Of a DNA stretch of 64,000 nucleotides, positions 16,601-24,069 are shown in pieces (within the stretch, counting starts at the first letter, position 1; every line of letters begins with the position of its first letter). The translations under genes were made by a program, and so were the position numbers. The DNA comes from PALSA-612 sp963773055. Its GTDB lineage: Bacteria; Actinomycetota; Thermoleophilia; Gaiellales; Gaiellaceae. The notes beneath the pieces were generated by a model, which had not been told where the DNA came from, ran no database searches, and worked only from the letters and a program-made list of their open reading frames with translations. The stretch spans positions 992,001-1,056,000 of the forward strand of contig CAVYZL010000006.1 in the NCBI GenBank assembly GCA_963773055.1. Reading direction: 5' to 3'.

Positions 16601-16680
16601 GAACTTGCCACCCCGTTTGTACCCATCCAACTCGAAGCAACCCGAACCAACGACCCACAACTCCGCTTAACCAAGCGGAG
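16601..16680. repeat. Dispersed repeat block with hairpin, first copy
   Basis: The stretch containing CCCCGTTTGTACCCATCCAA and CTCGAAGCAACCCGAACCAA recurs at 25467-25503 and, shorter and diverged, at 45398-45429. It ends in a perfect hairpin CTCCGCTT-AACC-AAGCGGAG (16661-16680). In all three places a tRNA-Trp 3'-half fragment follows within about 90 bases, so the block is part of the ends of an integrative element. No gene is seen from 16412 to 17138. Confidence 0.7.
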
Positions 16681-16708
16681 ATGAACCACACCTACGGATC
16701 GCAGCTGA

Positions 16709-16758
16709 TCTCCAAAACCGGGGGTTGCAGGTTCGAGTCCTGCCGCCCCTGTCCCTTT
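16709..16758 (+). repeat. Attachment scar, copy 3
   Basis: The tRNA-Trp 3' half from the anticodon loop to past the CCT end, identical to copy 1 over the 50-base core. The similarity to copy 1 continues for about 90 bases to the right (ccccgaatc-ggcatgga, gggccgag-taccgctagaga), including arm repeats, followed by CTGGCCCATTTGTGG and GTCCACCGGTGGCCC units instead of the CTGCCC units of copy 1. Confidence 0.85.
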
Positions 16759-17138
16759 GTTGGCCCCGAATCCGGCATGGATAGTGGCGTTGCGAGCCAT
16801 ATGGCAAGAGGGCCGAGATACCGCTAGAGACCGCTCAGGAGTGGTCCCCACTGGCCCATTTGTGGTCCACCGGTGGCCCAAGCCGACGAGCCCATCAAGC
16901 GCCCCGGTCAGGGGCAGTCCCGTCTACTGCGCGATGAGGAAAACGCGAACCGCTCCCCCTCGTGGCCGCTGCGCTTCCCGACCGGCTAGGTCACAGAACC
17001 GCGCCTGCCGCCCGAGGCTACGCTGGTGCTACGGGCTTCTTTTGCCCTCTTTCAGCACGGTCGCTTAAGCGTGTGCCGCATCGGACAGGCTTAGCTGCCA
17101 GGGTGTTGTTTATATCTCCGACAGAGGGAGCAGCAGTA

Positions 17139-17399
17139 ATGCCCATAATCGTTCGTCACCGTGTTGCCGGAATGACGGCGGAGCAGTACGACGAGATCTC
17201 GCCTCCGATCATTGAGAAGTTGAAGAGACAGCCAGGCTTCGTGTACCACGTCGCCTTCATGGAAAACGGCACACTTACCGTTTCAGAGATCTGGGAAAGC
17301 CAAGAACAGCATGACCGCTGGTTCGATGAGAACGTCAAGCCGAACGTCCCAAGCGTTGAGCAGGAGGTTCTCGAAGTCCACGCCATCCACACGCCCTGA
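17139..17399 (+). CDS. Antibiotic biosynthesis monooxygenase (ABM)-like small protein
   Basis: 86 residues from ATG at 17139 with an AGAGGGAG ribosome site. The sequence follows the dimeric alpha+beta barrel: IVRHRVAGMTAEQYDEI, LKRQPGFVYHVAFMENG, LTVSEIWESQEQHDRWFDE and VLEVHAIHTP. Relatives include small heme-independent monooxygenases and regulatory proteins; no cofactor is needed and no single catalytic residue can be assigned. It stands alone between a scar and a gene-poor stretch. Confidence 0.75.
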   Translation: MPIIVRHRVAGMTAEQYDEISPPIIEKLKRQPGFVYHVAFMENGTLTVSEIWESQEQHDRWFDENVKPNVPSVEQEVLEVHAIHTP

Positions 17400-17516
17400 G
17401 GCTGGGGGAAACGGGACGGTCCGGATCCTGAGCGTCGGGACCGCGTCTAAGACCGGATCACGGGTGAATGGTCGAGCGCCTGAGCATGGCGCGGGAGATC
17501 GCCGGAGAACGACTAA

Positions 17517-17534
17517 GGGCCGCTCGCGCGGCCC
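17517..17534. terminator. Recurrent hairpin GGGCCGC-TCGC-GCGGCCC
   Basis: Second copy of the hairpin seen at 9310-9326, here with a perfect 7-bp stem. It lies about 120 bases after the ABM-like gene and may terminate it; a copy of the same hairpin near the integrase suggests it belongs to element backbone DNA. Confidence 0.4.
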
Positions 17535-17589
17535 CTGGTCGTCTCGTTGAGTCCCCGCTGGGAGCCACCACAACGGCGACTCCGAGTCT

Positions 17590-17703
17590 CTAGAGGTCGA
17601 CTACGGGCGTGATGCCGAGCGCGTGCATCGCCTCGGAATACACGGCAGAGTCGCGGAGCATCCGCGACAGGTTGATTGTCGCGTTTCTGTTGGCCGCGAA
17701 CAT
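17590..17703 (-). CDS. Possible very small ORF, 37 residues
   Basis: ATG at 17703 to TAG at 17590; the peptide FAANRNATINLSRMLRDSAV continues YSEAMHALGITPVVDL. Third positions are mostly G/C. It may be the tail of a lost gene rather than a gene. No family is recognised. Confidence 0.25.
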   Translation of the reverse strand: MFAANRNATINLSRMLRDSAVYSEAMHALGITPVVDL

Positions 17704-17945
17704 CGCCCCATTCGATCCACAGGCGCATCGTGTTATCGGGTGGGCGGGGCAGGTCGGCCCCAGTGCCTTCCGTATCGCCTGGCGCGAACTCGGCTGCACC
17801 GCGATATTTCTCTCCTGAATGCCGCCCAGTCAGGGCCAGCGGAACTCCATTGCCGCGCCCGTCGGGCAGTACACGACTGGCGGGTGTTGGGAGACCACAT
17901 AGGCTCCCTTCGTTAGCAGAGCCAAAGCCGGTGAACGGAGGGCGC

Positions 17946-18533
17946 ATGAGCGAATACGCGATCAAGCCGCTTGATGCCACGACCTGGGATGCCTACGCCC
18001 GTCTCCTCGATAAGCACAAAGGGTGCGGGTTCGGTGGTTGCTGGTGCACGTGGTTCCATTCGCGAGAAGGCAGGCCGGAGGGCGAAATGGGCCGCCCCTG
18101 GAAGGAGCGTCTCGTTCGCGAGGGCAAGGCTCACGCGGCCCTGGTCTTCGACGGCGACGCCGCGGTGGCGTGGTGCCAGTTCGGCTCTCCGGACGAGCTT
18201 CCGAACATCCACCACCGGAAGGACTACGAGGCGAACAGAACGGAAGAGCTTCCTGACTATCGCGTCACGTGCATCTTCGTGGACAGGAACTATCGGCGGA
18301 AGGGCGTCGCGGGAGTGGCGCTACGCGGGGCACTCGATCTGATCGCAGAGGCGGGCGGTGGGGTCGTCGAGGGGTATCCGCAGGATCTGCCGGAGGGCAA
18401 GAGGATCTCGTCCAATTTCCTCTACAACACCACGCGCAGCCTCTATGCGCAGACCGGCTTCAGCTACGAACGGCCCAAGGGTAAGAACCACTGCGTGATG
18501 CGCCGCACGGTCGCGGCCGCCAAGAAGCCTTGA
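17946..18533 (+). CDS. GNAT-family N-acetyltransferase
   Basis: 195 residues from ATG at 17946, just after a GGAGGG. The acetyl-CoA binding motif is VDRNYRRKGVAGVALRGAL (R/Q-x-x-G-x-A), followed by LIAEAGGGVVEGYPQDL and a C-terminal LYAQTGFSYERP that closes the fold. An N-terminal Cys/Trp-rich loop (GCGFGGCWCTWFHSR) is characteristic of a GNAT subgroup often seen alone in accessory DNA. The substrate is unknown. It is convergent with a minus-strand zinc-ribbon remnant that starts at 18686. Confidence 0.85.
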   Translation: MSEYAIKPLDATTWDAYARLLDKHKGCGFGGCWCTWFHSREGRPEGEMGRPWKERLVREGKAHAALVFDGDAAVAWCQFGSPDELPNIHHRKDYEANRTEELPDYRVTCIFVDRNYRRKGVAGVALRGALDLIAEAGGGVVEGYPQDLPEGKRISSNFLYNTTRSLYAQTGFSYERPKGKNHCVMRRTVAAAKKP

Positions 18534-18686
18534 CGCCGCTCGTGTCGGGCAGTACACCGCGACGTCCTCGTCGTCCTCGACGTCCTCGTCACCGACCGCG
18601 AGGACGCCGCGCCAGCCGGTCGCGCGGTCGGACGACTCCGCGCCACACTGAGCGCAGACGATGCGGTTGTCGAGCGCGTACGTCAC
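18531..18686 (-). pseudogene. Zinc-ribbon small protein, C-terminally decayed
   Basis: From GTG at 18686 the frame reads NRIVCAQCGAESSDRATGW, an acidic linker EDVEDDEDVAVYCPT, and then ARAAS where a second CxxC is expected. The first CxxC and CP remain; the last Cys and the usual CAxREF end are lost. The start overlaps the stop of the membrane-protein gene upstream (GTGA). A matching 3' piece with an intact CPVCATREF lies at 19.28 kb. Confidence 0.5.
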
Positions 18687-19123
18687 GCCGGGGCCGCCCT
18701 ACGGGCAACGAGGAAGCACAGACCTGCGAGGACTAGCGCGAGCGGGCCGAATATGAAGTTTTCCCAGCGGCTTTGCGAGGCGAAGTTGGGAACCGCACCG
18801 AGCAGCATCACGACGGCGAGGATCCACGTTCCCCAGCGGAACACGATCGCGTCAGGTTGCGCGCGCCAGATGCCCGCGCGGCCGAGCACGATCAACGTCG
18901 CTGCTACATAGACGACAGCAGCAACCGCGCTTGCGCCACGCTGCGCCGCCGAGAGGTGCGCCTCTTCGCCGCCCCAGCCAGCGTGCCCCCATGGAGCGCC
19001 GACTGCGAGTGCCGCCTGGAAGGTAGCGAGCCCGGCGAAGCCGCTCGCTGCGAGCACCGCAGCAGTGCGTGCCACACGGTCGCTTCGGGTGACGATGTTG
19101 ATGTGGTCTGCTTCAGTTTGCAA
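18683..19123 (-). CDS. Integral membrane protein, four helices
   Basis: 146 residues from ATG at 19123. Hydrophobic segments at about 19-41, 63-84, 95-112 and 124-140 predict four transmembrane helices; the loop after the first contains GAPWGHAGWGGEEAHL, which resembles a family of small actinobacterial membrane proteins. The C-terminus is basic (ARRAAPA). Function is not known. Its stop overlaps the start of the zinc-ribbon remnant. Confidence 0.7.
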   Translation of the reverse strand: MQTEADHINIVTRSDRVARTAAVLAASGFAGLATFQAALAVGAPWGHAGWGGEEAHLSAAQRGASAVAAVVYVAATLIVLGRAGIWRAQPDAIVFRWGTWILAVVMLLGAVPNFASQSRWENFIFGPLALVLAGLCFLVARRAAPA

Positions 19124-19279
19124 CGTCGTGTGAGAGGTCAGCGCTCGGCGAGACGGGCGGCGTGCGATGCAAGCCCGACGCCATCTGGGCCTGGAAGCTC
19201 GACGACCGCGAGCCGAGGAGCGTGAAGCGGAGGGCGCGGTTCATCGCGGCGCGAGCGTAACTGGGTCGGTCTTCGAAAA

Positions 19280-19390
19280 CTAGATGTCGAACTCCCGCGT
19301 TGCACATACCGGACAGTAGATGGCGACCTGATCCTCCTCCTCGTTCTCCGTTCCCATCGAGGAAAGCGACCCGGCTCCGATACGCACGTC
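19280..19390 (-). pseudogene. 3' remnant of a zinc-ribbon small protein
   Basis: The in-frame end EEEDQVAIYCPVCATREFDI, with stop at 19280, carries the second CxxC of the small zinc-ribbon family whose N-terminal half is at 18531-18686. No first CxxC is visible upstream, so the 5' part is missing. The rest of the 19124-19440 gap holds nothing else recognisable. Confidence 0.4.
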
Positions 19391-19440
19391 ATGCAAGACT
19401 CCGACGACGAGACCGCGAAGGATCGAAAGGGGTAGTACGG

Positions 19441-20157
19441 ATGAAGAAGGCACTGCAGATCGGAGGTATCGCGGCAGGCATCGTGCTGATCGGATTCGGG
19501 ATCGCAGCACTCGTGCTGGGAATCAAAGGCGGCCAGACGGTCAACGACAACCTCAGTCAGGAGTTCATCGTCGGCACGCCGGACATGACACCGACCGAGA
19601 TCCAACCTGAGGTCGACGCGATCAAGGCAGAGCAGCAGAAGATCGGGGCGGCGCAGAAGAAGGCGAAGGTTCCACCCGCGCAGCAGTTCACGTTCACGGC
19701 AGTCGAGGCGCCGAGCTGCTCCGTCGCGGGCGATCAGGTCGATGACGGGAACTCCGCGCTCTGCTTCGGGAAGTACATGCGCATCCACGCACTCTCATCG
19801 AGCAGCGGGCTGACTTACGCGCAGATGGGCCGCTACGCAGCCAAACCTGATGCTCCGATCCAGTCCACGGACTTCAACGGCGGCACGAACGACCCGAACT
19901 CCGCGCAGATCGACTCGACGACGGGCCAGCCCGTCTCGAACGGTGCGCGAAACCTGTGGATCACCGAAACGTCGCTGACTACGGCGCTCTACTTGGCCTA
20001 CACCGGCAGTGCAATCTCGCTCTTCGGCATCGTCGTCGGGATCGCTCTCCTCCTGAGCGGCATCGGCTTCCTCATCCTCGCGCTCAGCGGCGCCATCCAG
20101 CGTGTGCCGCTGACAAAGGAAAACGCGTCGTCCGAGCAAGCGGAGGGAGACGAGTAA
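19441..20157 (+). CDS. Membrane protein with extracytoplasmic domain
   Basis: 238 residues from ATG at 19441, preceded by AAAGGGG. A helix near the N-terminus (about 8-29) and one near the C-terminus (about 190-218) bracket an external region of about 160 residues that contains two cysteines (PSCSVAGDQ and ALCFGKY), a coiled stretch rich in Lys/Gln (AEQQKIGAAQKKAK) and an Asn/Thr-rich segment. It resembles a two-helix membrane protein family common in Thermoleophilia-like genomes, of unknown role. Attachment scar 4 follows. Confidence 0.65.
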   Translation: MKKALQIGGIAAGIVLIGFGIAALVLGIKGGQTVNDNLSQEFIVGTPDMTPTEIQPEVDAIKAEQQKIGAAQKKAKVPPAQQFTFTAVEAPSCSVAGDQVDDGNSALCFGKYMRIHALSSSSGLTYAQMGRYAAKPDAPIQSTDFNGGTNDPNSAQIDSTTGQPVSNGARNLWITETSLTTALYLAYTGSAISLFGIVVGIALLLSGIGFLILALSGAIQRVPLTKENASSEQAEGDE

Positions 20158-20361
20158 CTGCACTTGGTCGAGCATCGGGGGCGGCGGCGGGGCGCAATCG
20201 GCTCCGCCCTCATCTCGCCGCGCTGAGAAGCCCTCTACGGCGACGGACGAGCGAGGCCCGCATCGTTAGCTGCGTGGACAACCCCGCTCAGGAGGATCGC
20301 TCTCAGCGCTTCGATGCGATCTCCCCCGGCAGACTGGCCCGCTTTGTGGCCCACCACCCCG

Positions 20362-20436
20362 CAAACCCGCATAGCTAAGGGGAAAGTCGGACGTCTCCAA
20401 AACCGGGGGTTGCAGGTTCGAGTCCTGCCGCCCCTG
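20362..20436 (+). repeat. Attachment scar, copy 4, with left arm
   Basis: Core 20394-20436 repeats the tRNA-Trp 3' half exactly up to the last base of the tRNA. The left flank (GCAAACCCGCATAGCTAAGG onward) matches those of copies 2 and 5. Upstream are GGCCCGCTTTGTGGCCCACC units that resemble those to the right of copy 3, suggesting that copies 3 and 4 bracket one element. Right of the core the sequence changes to GCTCTACGAAGAC, shared only with the scar at 46.2 kb. Confidence 0.85.
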
Positions 20437-20544
20437 CTCTACGAAGACCCCGCTACGGCGGGCACTGTTACAAAATCTCGGGGAACGGCTCCACTCTCTC
20501 GGGAGCCTCCGTCGAACGTCGAGATCGGTCGGCCTACGATCGGG

Positions 20545-21573
20545 TCAGCCCGCAGAGCCCATCGCGTCGCCGCTCTCCGCGTCGAATACCAGCAGGTGTT
20601 GAAAAGGCACCGCGAACGTCTCCCTGCGGCCGGGCTGGAGGCTCGCCTCGAGGGGGAGCTTGGCGACGATCTCGGCGTCACCGAGCCGGAGGTACGCGAG
20701 CTGTTCGTCGCCGAGGTACTGGATCACCTCAACCGTTGCGTCGCAGTGCGCGCAGTTCGGCTTGCCGTTTCCGAGCTGCACGTGCTCCGGGCGGAACCCG
20801 ACGAGCTGACCGGAACCCCCGACTCCGACACCAAGGGCACCGGAGGGCAGGAGGTTCATCGCCGGCGACCCGATGAACGTCGCTACGAAGGTGTTCGCGG
20901 GGCTCGTGTAGAGGTCCTTCGGCGTCCCGATCTGCTGCAGGACGCCGTGGTTCATCACGGCGATCCTGTCACCCATAGTCATCGCCTCGATCTGATCGTG
21001 CGTCACGTAGATCGTCGTGGTTCCGAGGCGGTCCTGGAGCTTCAGGATCTCTGCCCGCATCTGGACGCGCAGAGCTGCGTCGAGGTTCGAGAGGGGCTCG
21101 TCCATGAGGAACGCTGCCGGCTCGCGGACGATCGCACGACCGAGGGCGACGCGCTGTCGTTGTCCACCCGAAAGCTGCTTGGGCTTGCGCTTGATCAGTC
21201 CCTCGAGCCCCAGGATCTCTGCCGCTTCACGCACGCGGCGGTCGATTTCCCGCTTCGGCACGTTGTAGTTCTTGAGGCTGAACGAGAGGTTGTTGTAGAC
21301 GGTCATGTGCGGATACAGGGCATAGGACTGGAACACCATTGCGACGTTACGCCGCCCGGGAGCGACGTTGTTGACGACGCGCTCACCGATCAGGATCCGC
21401 CCATCGGTCACGTCCTCGAGCCCGGCGAGCATGCGCAAGGCAGTCGTCTTGCCACAACCTGAGGGACCTACGAGCACGAGAAACTCCCCGTCGGCGACGT
21501 CGATCGAGAGGTCGTCGACAGCGATGGTGTCGTCGAAGCGCTTCGTCACGTGCTCGTACGTGATCGTCGCCAT
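20545..21573 (-). CDS. ABC transporter ATPase for carbohydrate import (MalK/UgpC/MsmK type)
   Basis: 342 residues from ATG at 21573. Walker A GPSGCGKTT (36-44), Q-loop FQSYALYPH, signature LSGGQ (134-138), Walker B FLMDEPLSNLD (155-165) and the switch His in YVTHDQIEAM are all intact. The last 120 residues form the regulatory TOBE/OB fold that distinguishes sugar-uptake ATPases, with GFRPEHVQL. Members often serve several sugar importers. Its start overlaps the stop of the DUF624-like gene (ATGA), and it closes an operon of binding protein, two permeases, DUF624-like protein and ATPase. Confidence 0.93.
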   Translation of the reverse strand: MATITYEHVTKRFDDTIAVDDLSIDVADGEFLVLVGPSGCGKTTALRMLAGLEDVTDGRILIGERVVNNVAPGRRNVAMVFQSYALYPHMTVYNNLSFSLKNYNVPKREIDRRVREAAEILGLEGLIKRKPKQLSGGQRQRVALGRAIVREPAAFLMDEPLSNLDAALRVQMRAEILKLQDRLGTTTIYVTHDQIEAMTMGDRIAVMNHGVLQQIGTPKDLYTSPANTFVATFIGSPAMNLLPSGALGVGVGGSGQLVGFRPEHVQLGNGKPNCAHCDATVEVIQYLGDEQLAYLRLGDAEIVAKLPLEASLQPGRRETFAVPFQHLLVFDAESGDAMGSAG

Positions 21574-22214
21574 CAGGAGGACTCCTCGAGTATTGGCGCG
21601 GGCAGGACGAAGTGCGCGATGGCAAGGAAGGTGTACGCGACGGTGAGCGTCAAGAAGGGCATGACAGCAGCGGCTATGCCGGCAAGGTTGACGAGGAGCA
21701 GCACGAGACCGAGAACGAGCGTCGCCGAGGGCCTGGAAGCTACGAACGCGCCAGCGTCGCGCGCGACCCGCCGCAGGCCGCACCCCGGCTCGGCGATCGC
21801 GAGCGTCCACAGGATGAGCGCGTAGATCCCGAGCAGGACGAGGACGTACAGCGTCAGAAAGGCGAGTGGCCAGATCGCAGTTGCGCCGTAAAAGCGTAGA
21901 GCTAGAGCACCCAGCCCGAGGACCGCGCAGCCGAGAACGGAGAGTACGACGCCGCGCCGCCAGTGCAGGCGCAGTCCCTCCCAGGCGTCGGCGAACGTGA
22001 GATTCCCGGTTCGCACGAGCGTCACCGAGCAGTGGACAACGACAGCGGCCGCTGGGCCCGCGGCGGCAATGAGCACTCCCGCGACCGGCAAGGCGAGAGC
22101 GGCGAGGATGCTCGCGACGACGACAGCGCCGAACGCGGCGTTCACCGCGACGAGGCGCCACGAGTTGGCGTAGAAGTCGCGCAGCGCGAGCACCAGTGCG
22201 TCCCTCGGCTTCAT
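21573..22214 (-). CDS. DUF624/YesL-like membrane protein
   Basis: 213 residues from ATG at 22214. Six hydrophobic segments and an N-terminal amphipathic DALVLALRDFYANSWRLV are typical of YesL (DUF624) proteins, which accompany carbohydrate ABC importers. Both ends overlap neighbours by ATGA junctions, so it is translated in step with the permease and the ATPase. The molecular role of the family is unknown; chaperoning or regulating the importer is a common suggestion. Some of the frame remains open upstream, but that is a shadow of the permease gene. Confidence 0.75.
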   Translation of the reverse strand: MKPRDALVLALRDFYANSWRLVAVNAAFGAVVVASILAALALPVAGVLIAAAGPAAAVVVHCSVTLVRTGNLTFADAWEGLRLHWRRGVVLSVLGCAVLGLGALALRFYGATAIWPLAFLTLYVLVLLGIYALILWTLAIAEPGCGLRRVARDAGAFVASRPSATLVLGLVLLLVNLAGIAAAVMPFLTLTVAYTFLAIAHFVLPAPILEESS

Positions 22215-23086
22215 CCTTTGATCCCCGCAGCCGTGACCCCGGCGATGAAGAAGCGCTGGAAGATGAGGAAGATGACGAGGATCGGCAGGATCGCAATGAT
22301 GCTCCCGGCCATGAGCTGGGGCCACAGCGTCTGGTACGTGAACGTGAACTGCACAAGCCCGAGCTGCATCGTGTACAGGTGCTCGTTGCCCTGCCCGAAC
22401 AGGATCAGCGGCCAGAAGAAGTCGTTCCACGTCCCCTGAAATTGGAGGATCGCGAGAGCTGCGATCGCGGGCGCCGCAAGCGGAAGCATCACACGCCAGA
22501 AGGTCTTGAAGAACCCCGCACCATCGAGCTTCGCCGCCTCTTCGAAGTCTTTCGGAATGGTGAGGAAGTACTGCCGCATGAAGAACAGATTCACTGCGGA
22601 GACGAGACTGATCAGGATGTAGCCGGAGAAGTTCCCGATCAGATGCCAGTTCGTGAGCATCACGAAGACGGGAATGAGACGCAGCTGATCGGGGATCATC
22701 AGCGTCCCGAGTACGAGCAGAAAGAGGATCTCCCTACCCGGGAAGCGCAGCCGCGCAAAGGCGTAGCCGCCAAGCGCGGCGAGGAAGAGGTTCAGGGTGG
22801 TGATGACGACGGCAAGGAACAGGCTGTTGAGCGCGTAGCGCTTGAAGTCGTACTCCGTCCACACGCTCTTCCACGCCGCAGTCGTGAAGGGGTGCGGAAT
22901 GAAGTTGAAGTTGGCCGTATCGGGGAGCGTCTTGAACGAGGTCGAGACCGTCCAGATGAACGGCGTGAAGTAGAGCAGGGCGATGGCCGTGAGTAGGCCA
23001 TAGAGGACGATCTTGCCGACGATTGCGGAGCGCGGACGAGGCGGGAGGTACGGCTCCGCGACCGTGGGGGCGGACGTCTGCAGCAT
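22211..23086 (-). CDS. Carbohydrate ABC transporter permease, MalG type
   Basis: 291 residues with six predicted transmembrane helices. The EAA loop that docks on the ATPase is FEEAAKLDGAGFFKTFWRVM, followed by LPLAAPAIAALAI. The long periplasmic-type loop after helix 1 (FKTLPDTANFNFIPHPFT) is typical of MalG-like permeases. Start ATG at 23086 overlaps the stop of the first permease (ATGA). It forms a heterodimer channel with the MalF-like partner. Confidence 0.93.
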   Translation of the reverse strand: MLQTSAPTVAEPYLPPRPRSAIVGKIVLYGLLTAIALLYFTPFIWTVSTSFKTLPDTANFNFIPHPFTTAAWKSVWTEYDFKRYALNSLFLAVVITTLNLFLAALGGYAFARLRFPGREILFLLVLGTLMIPDQLRLIPVFVMLTNWHLIGNFSGYILISLVSAVNLFFMRQYFLTIPKDFEEAAKLDGAGFFKTFWRVMLPLAAPAIAALAILQFQGTWNDFFWPLILFGQGNEHLYTMQLGLVQFTFTYQTLWPQLMAGSIIAILPILVIFLIFQRFFIAGVTAAGIKG

Positions 23087-24012
23087 CACCACGCCTCCCT
23101 GCGGCCGACCGTCGCCCGCTGAATGAGTGTAAGCAGAAAGATGGCGACGAAGAGGACGACCCCCGCAGCCGCTGCGACCCCGAAATTCGCGGACTTGAAA
23201 GCCTCGTTGTAGATATAGAGGACGGCCGTGTACGTCGAGTAGACGGGCCCGCCGGTGCCGCCGGAGACGATGAACGACTGGTCGAAGATCTTGAGCGCTC
23301 CGATGCCGAAGACGACGAGCACGAAGAAGTGCGCCGGCTTGAGAAGCGGGAACGTGATCCGCCAGAAGGTGCGCCAGGTGCTCGTCCCGTCGATCGCCGC
23401 CGCCTCGTAGACGTCGGTCGAGATCGACTGGAGCGCGGCGAGGTAAAAGAGCATCACTGTGCCCGCGGTCGTCCACGCGTTGAGGCCCACGATCGACCAG
23501 AGCGCGGTGCTGGGTTCGCCGAACCAGGCTTGGTGACCGCCGATGATCGCGTTCAGGAGGCCGTTCGCGTTGAGAATGAAGATCGCGATCGCGGTGATCG
23601 CAGCCGAGGAGACGAGCGAGGGGAAGTAGAACGCCGAGCGGAAGAAGAGGCGTCCGCGGATCCTCGCGTTGATCACGAGCGCGATCAGCAGACCGAGCGC
23701 CATCTCGAGCGGCACGACCACGAGCGTGTACTCGATCGTGTTCCGAATGGCTCGGCGAAAGATCGGGTCGTCGAAGAGCGTGCGGTAGTTGTCTGCTCCG
23801 ACGTTGCCGGTGCCCGGGACCTTCCCGAGGATCCCCCACTCGTAGAAACTGATGTAAATCGCGTACCCGAGCGGGTAGATGAAGAAGATCCCGAAGATCA
23901 CCATCGGTAGCAGGACGAACGCATAGCCCCAGCCGGCCTCGCGGAAACGGGCCCCGAGGAATGAGTCTCGCTTTGGGGAGGGGCTCGTCTCGGGCGCTGT
24001 CGTGGTCGCCAT
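23086..24012 (-). CDS. Carbohydrate ABC transporter permease, MalF type
   Basis: 308 residues from ATG at 24012, six predicted helices, with the EAA loop YEAAAIDGTSTWRTFWRITF. A 20-residue cytoplasmic N-terminus precedes helix 1 (YAFVLLPMVIFGIFFIYPLG), and the ISFYEWGILGK loop is family-typical. It lies after a stem-loop separating it from the binding-protein gene. The pair with the MalG-like permease forms the membrane channel. Confidence 0.93.
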   Translation of the reverse strand: MATTTAPETSPSPKRDSFLGARFREAGWGYAFVLLPMVIFGIFFIYPLGYAIYISFYEWGILGKVPGTGNVGADNYRTLFDDPIFRRAIRNTIEYTLVVVPLEMALGLLIALVINARIRGRLFFRSAFYFPSLVSSAAITAIAIFILNANGLLNAIIGGHQAWFGEPSTALWSIVGLNAWTTAGTVMLFYLAALQSISTDVYEAAAIDGTSTWRTFWRITFPLLKPAHFFVLVVFGIGALKIFDQSFIVSGGTGGPVYSTYTAVLYIYNEAFKSANFGVAAAAGVVLFVAIFLLTLIQRATVGRREAW

Positions 24013-24020
24013 GAGGTCTA

Positions 24021-24052
24021 CCCCTCCGCGCGGCTAGTGCCACGCGGAGGGG
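24021..24052 (-). promoter_or_regulatory. Intercistronic hairpin between binding protein and permease genes
   Basis: CCCCTCCGCG (24021-24030) pairs perfectly with CGCGGAGGGG (24043-24052) around a 12-base loop. It lies between the stop of the binding-protein gene and the start of the first permease. As in malE-malF of enteric bacteria, such a structure would make the binding-protein transcript more abundant than the permease part. Known from that system; inferred here. Confidence 0.65.
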
Positions 24053-24069
24053 GTTGAGAGATCGTCCGT

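Larger units (their letters stand above)
17400..17945. other. Gene-poor stretch
   Basis: 546 bases between the ABM-like gene and the acetyltransferase. It contains the recurrent hairpin at 17517-17534 and one possible 37-codon frame on the minus strand, but no convincing gene. It sits between attachment scars 3 and 4 and is probably degraded element DNA. Confidence 0.5.

Noticed and set aside
11649..20436. Additional tRNA-Trp genes at 11.65, 16.71 and 20.39 kb
   Set aside because: Only the 3' half is present; no D arm or 5' acceptor strand precedes it, so they are attachment scars.
22196..22996. Plus-strand frames opposite the ABC permease genes
   Set aside because: Charged antisense shadows of well-supported membrane proteins.
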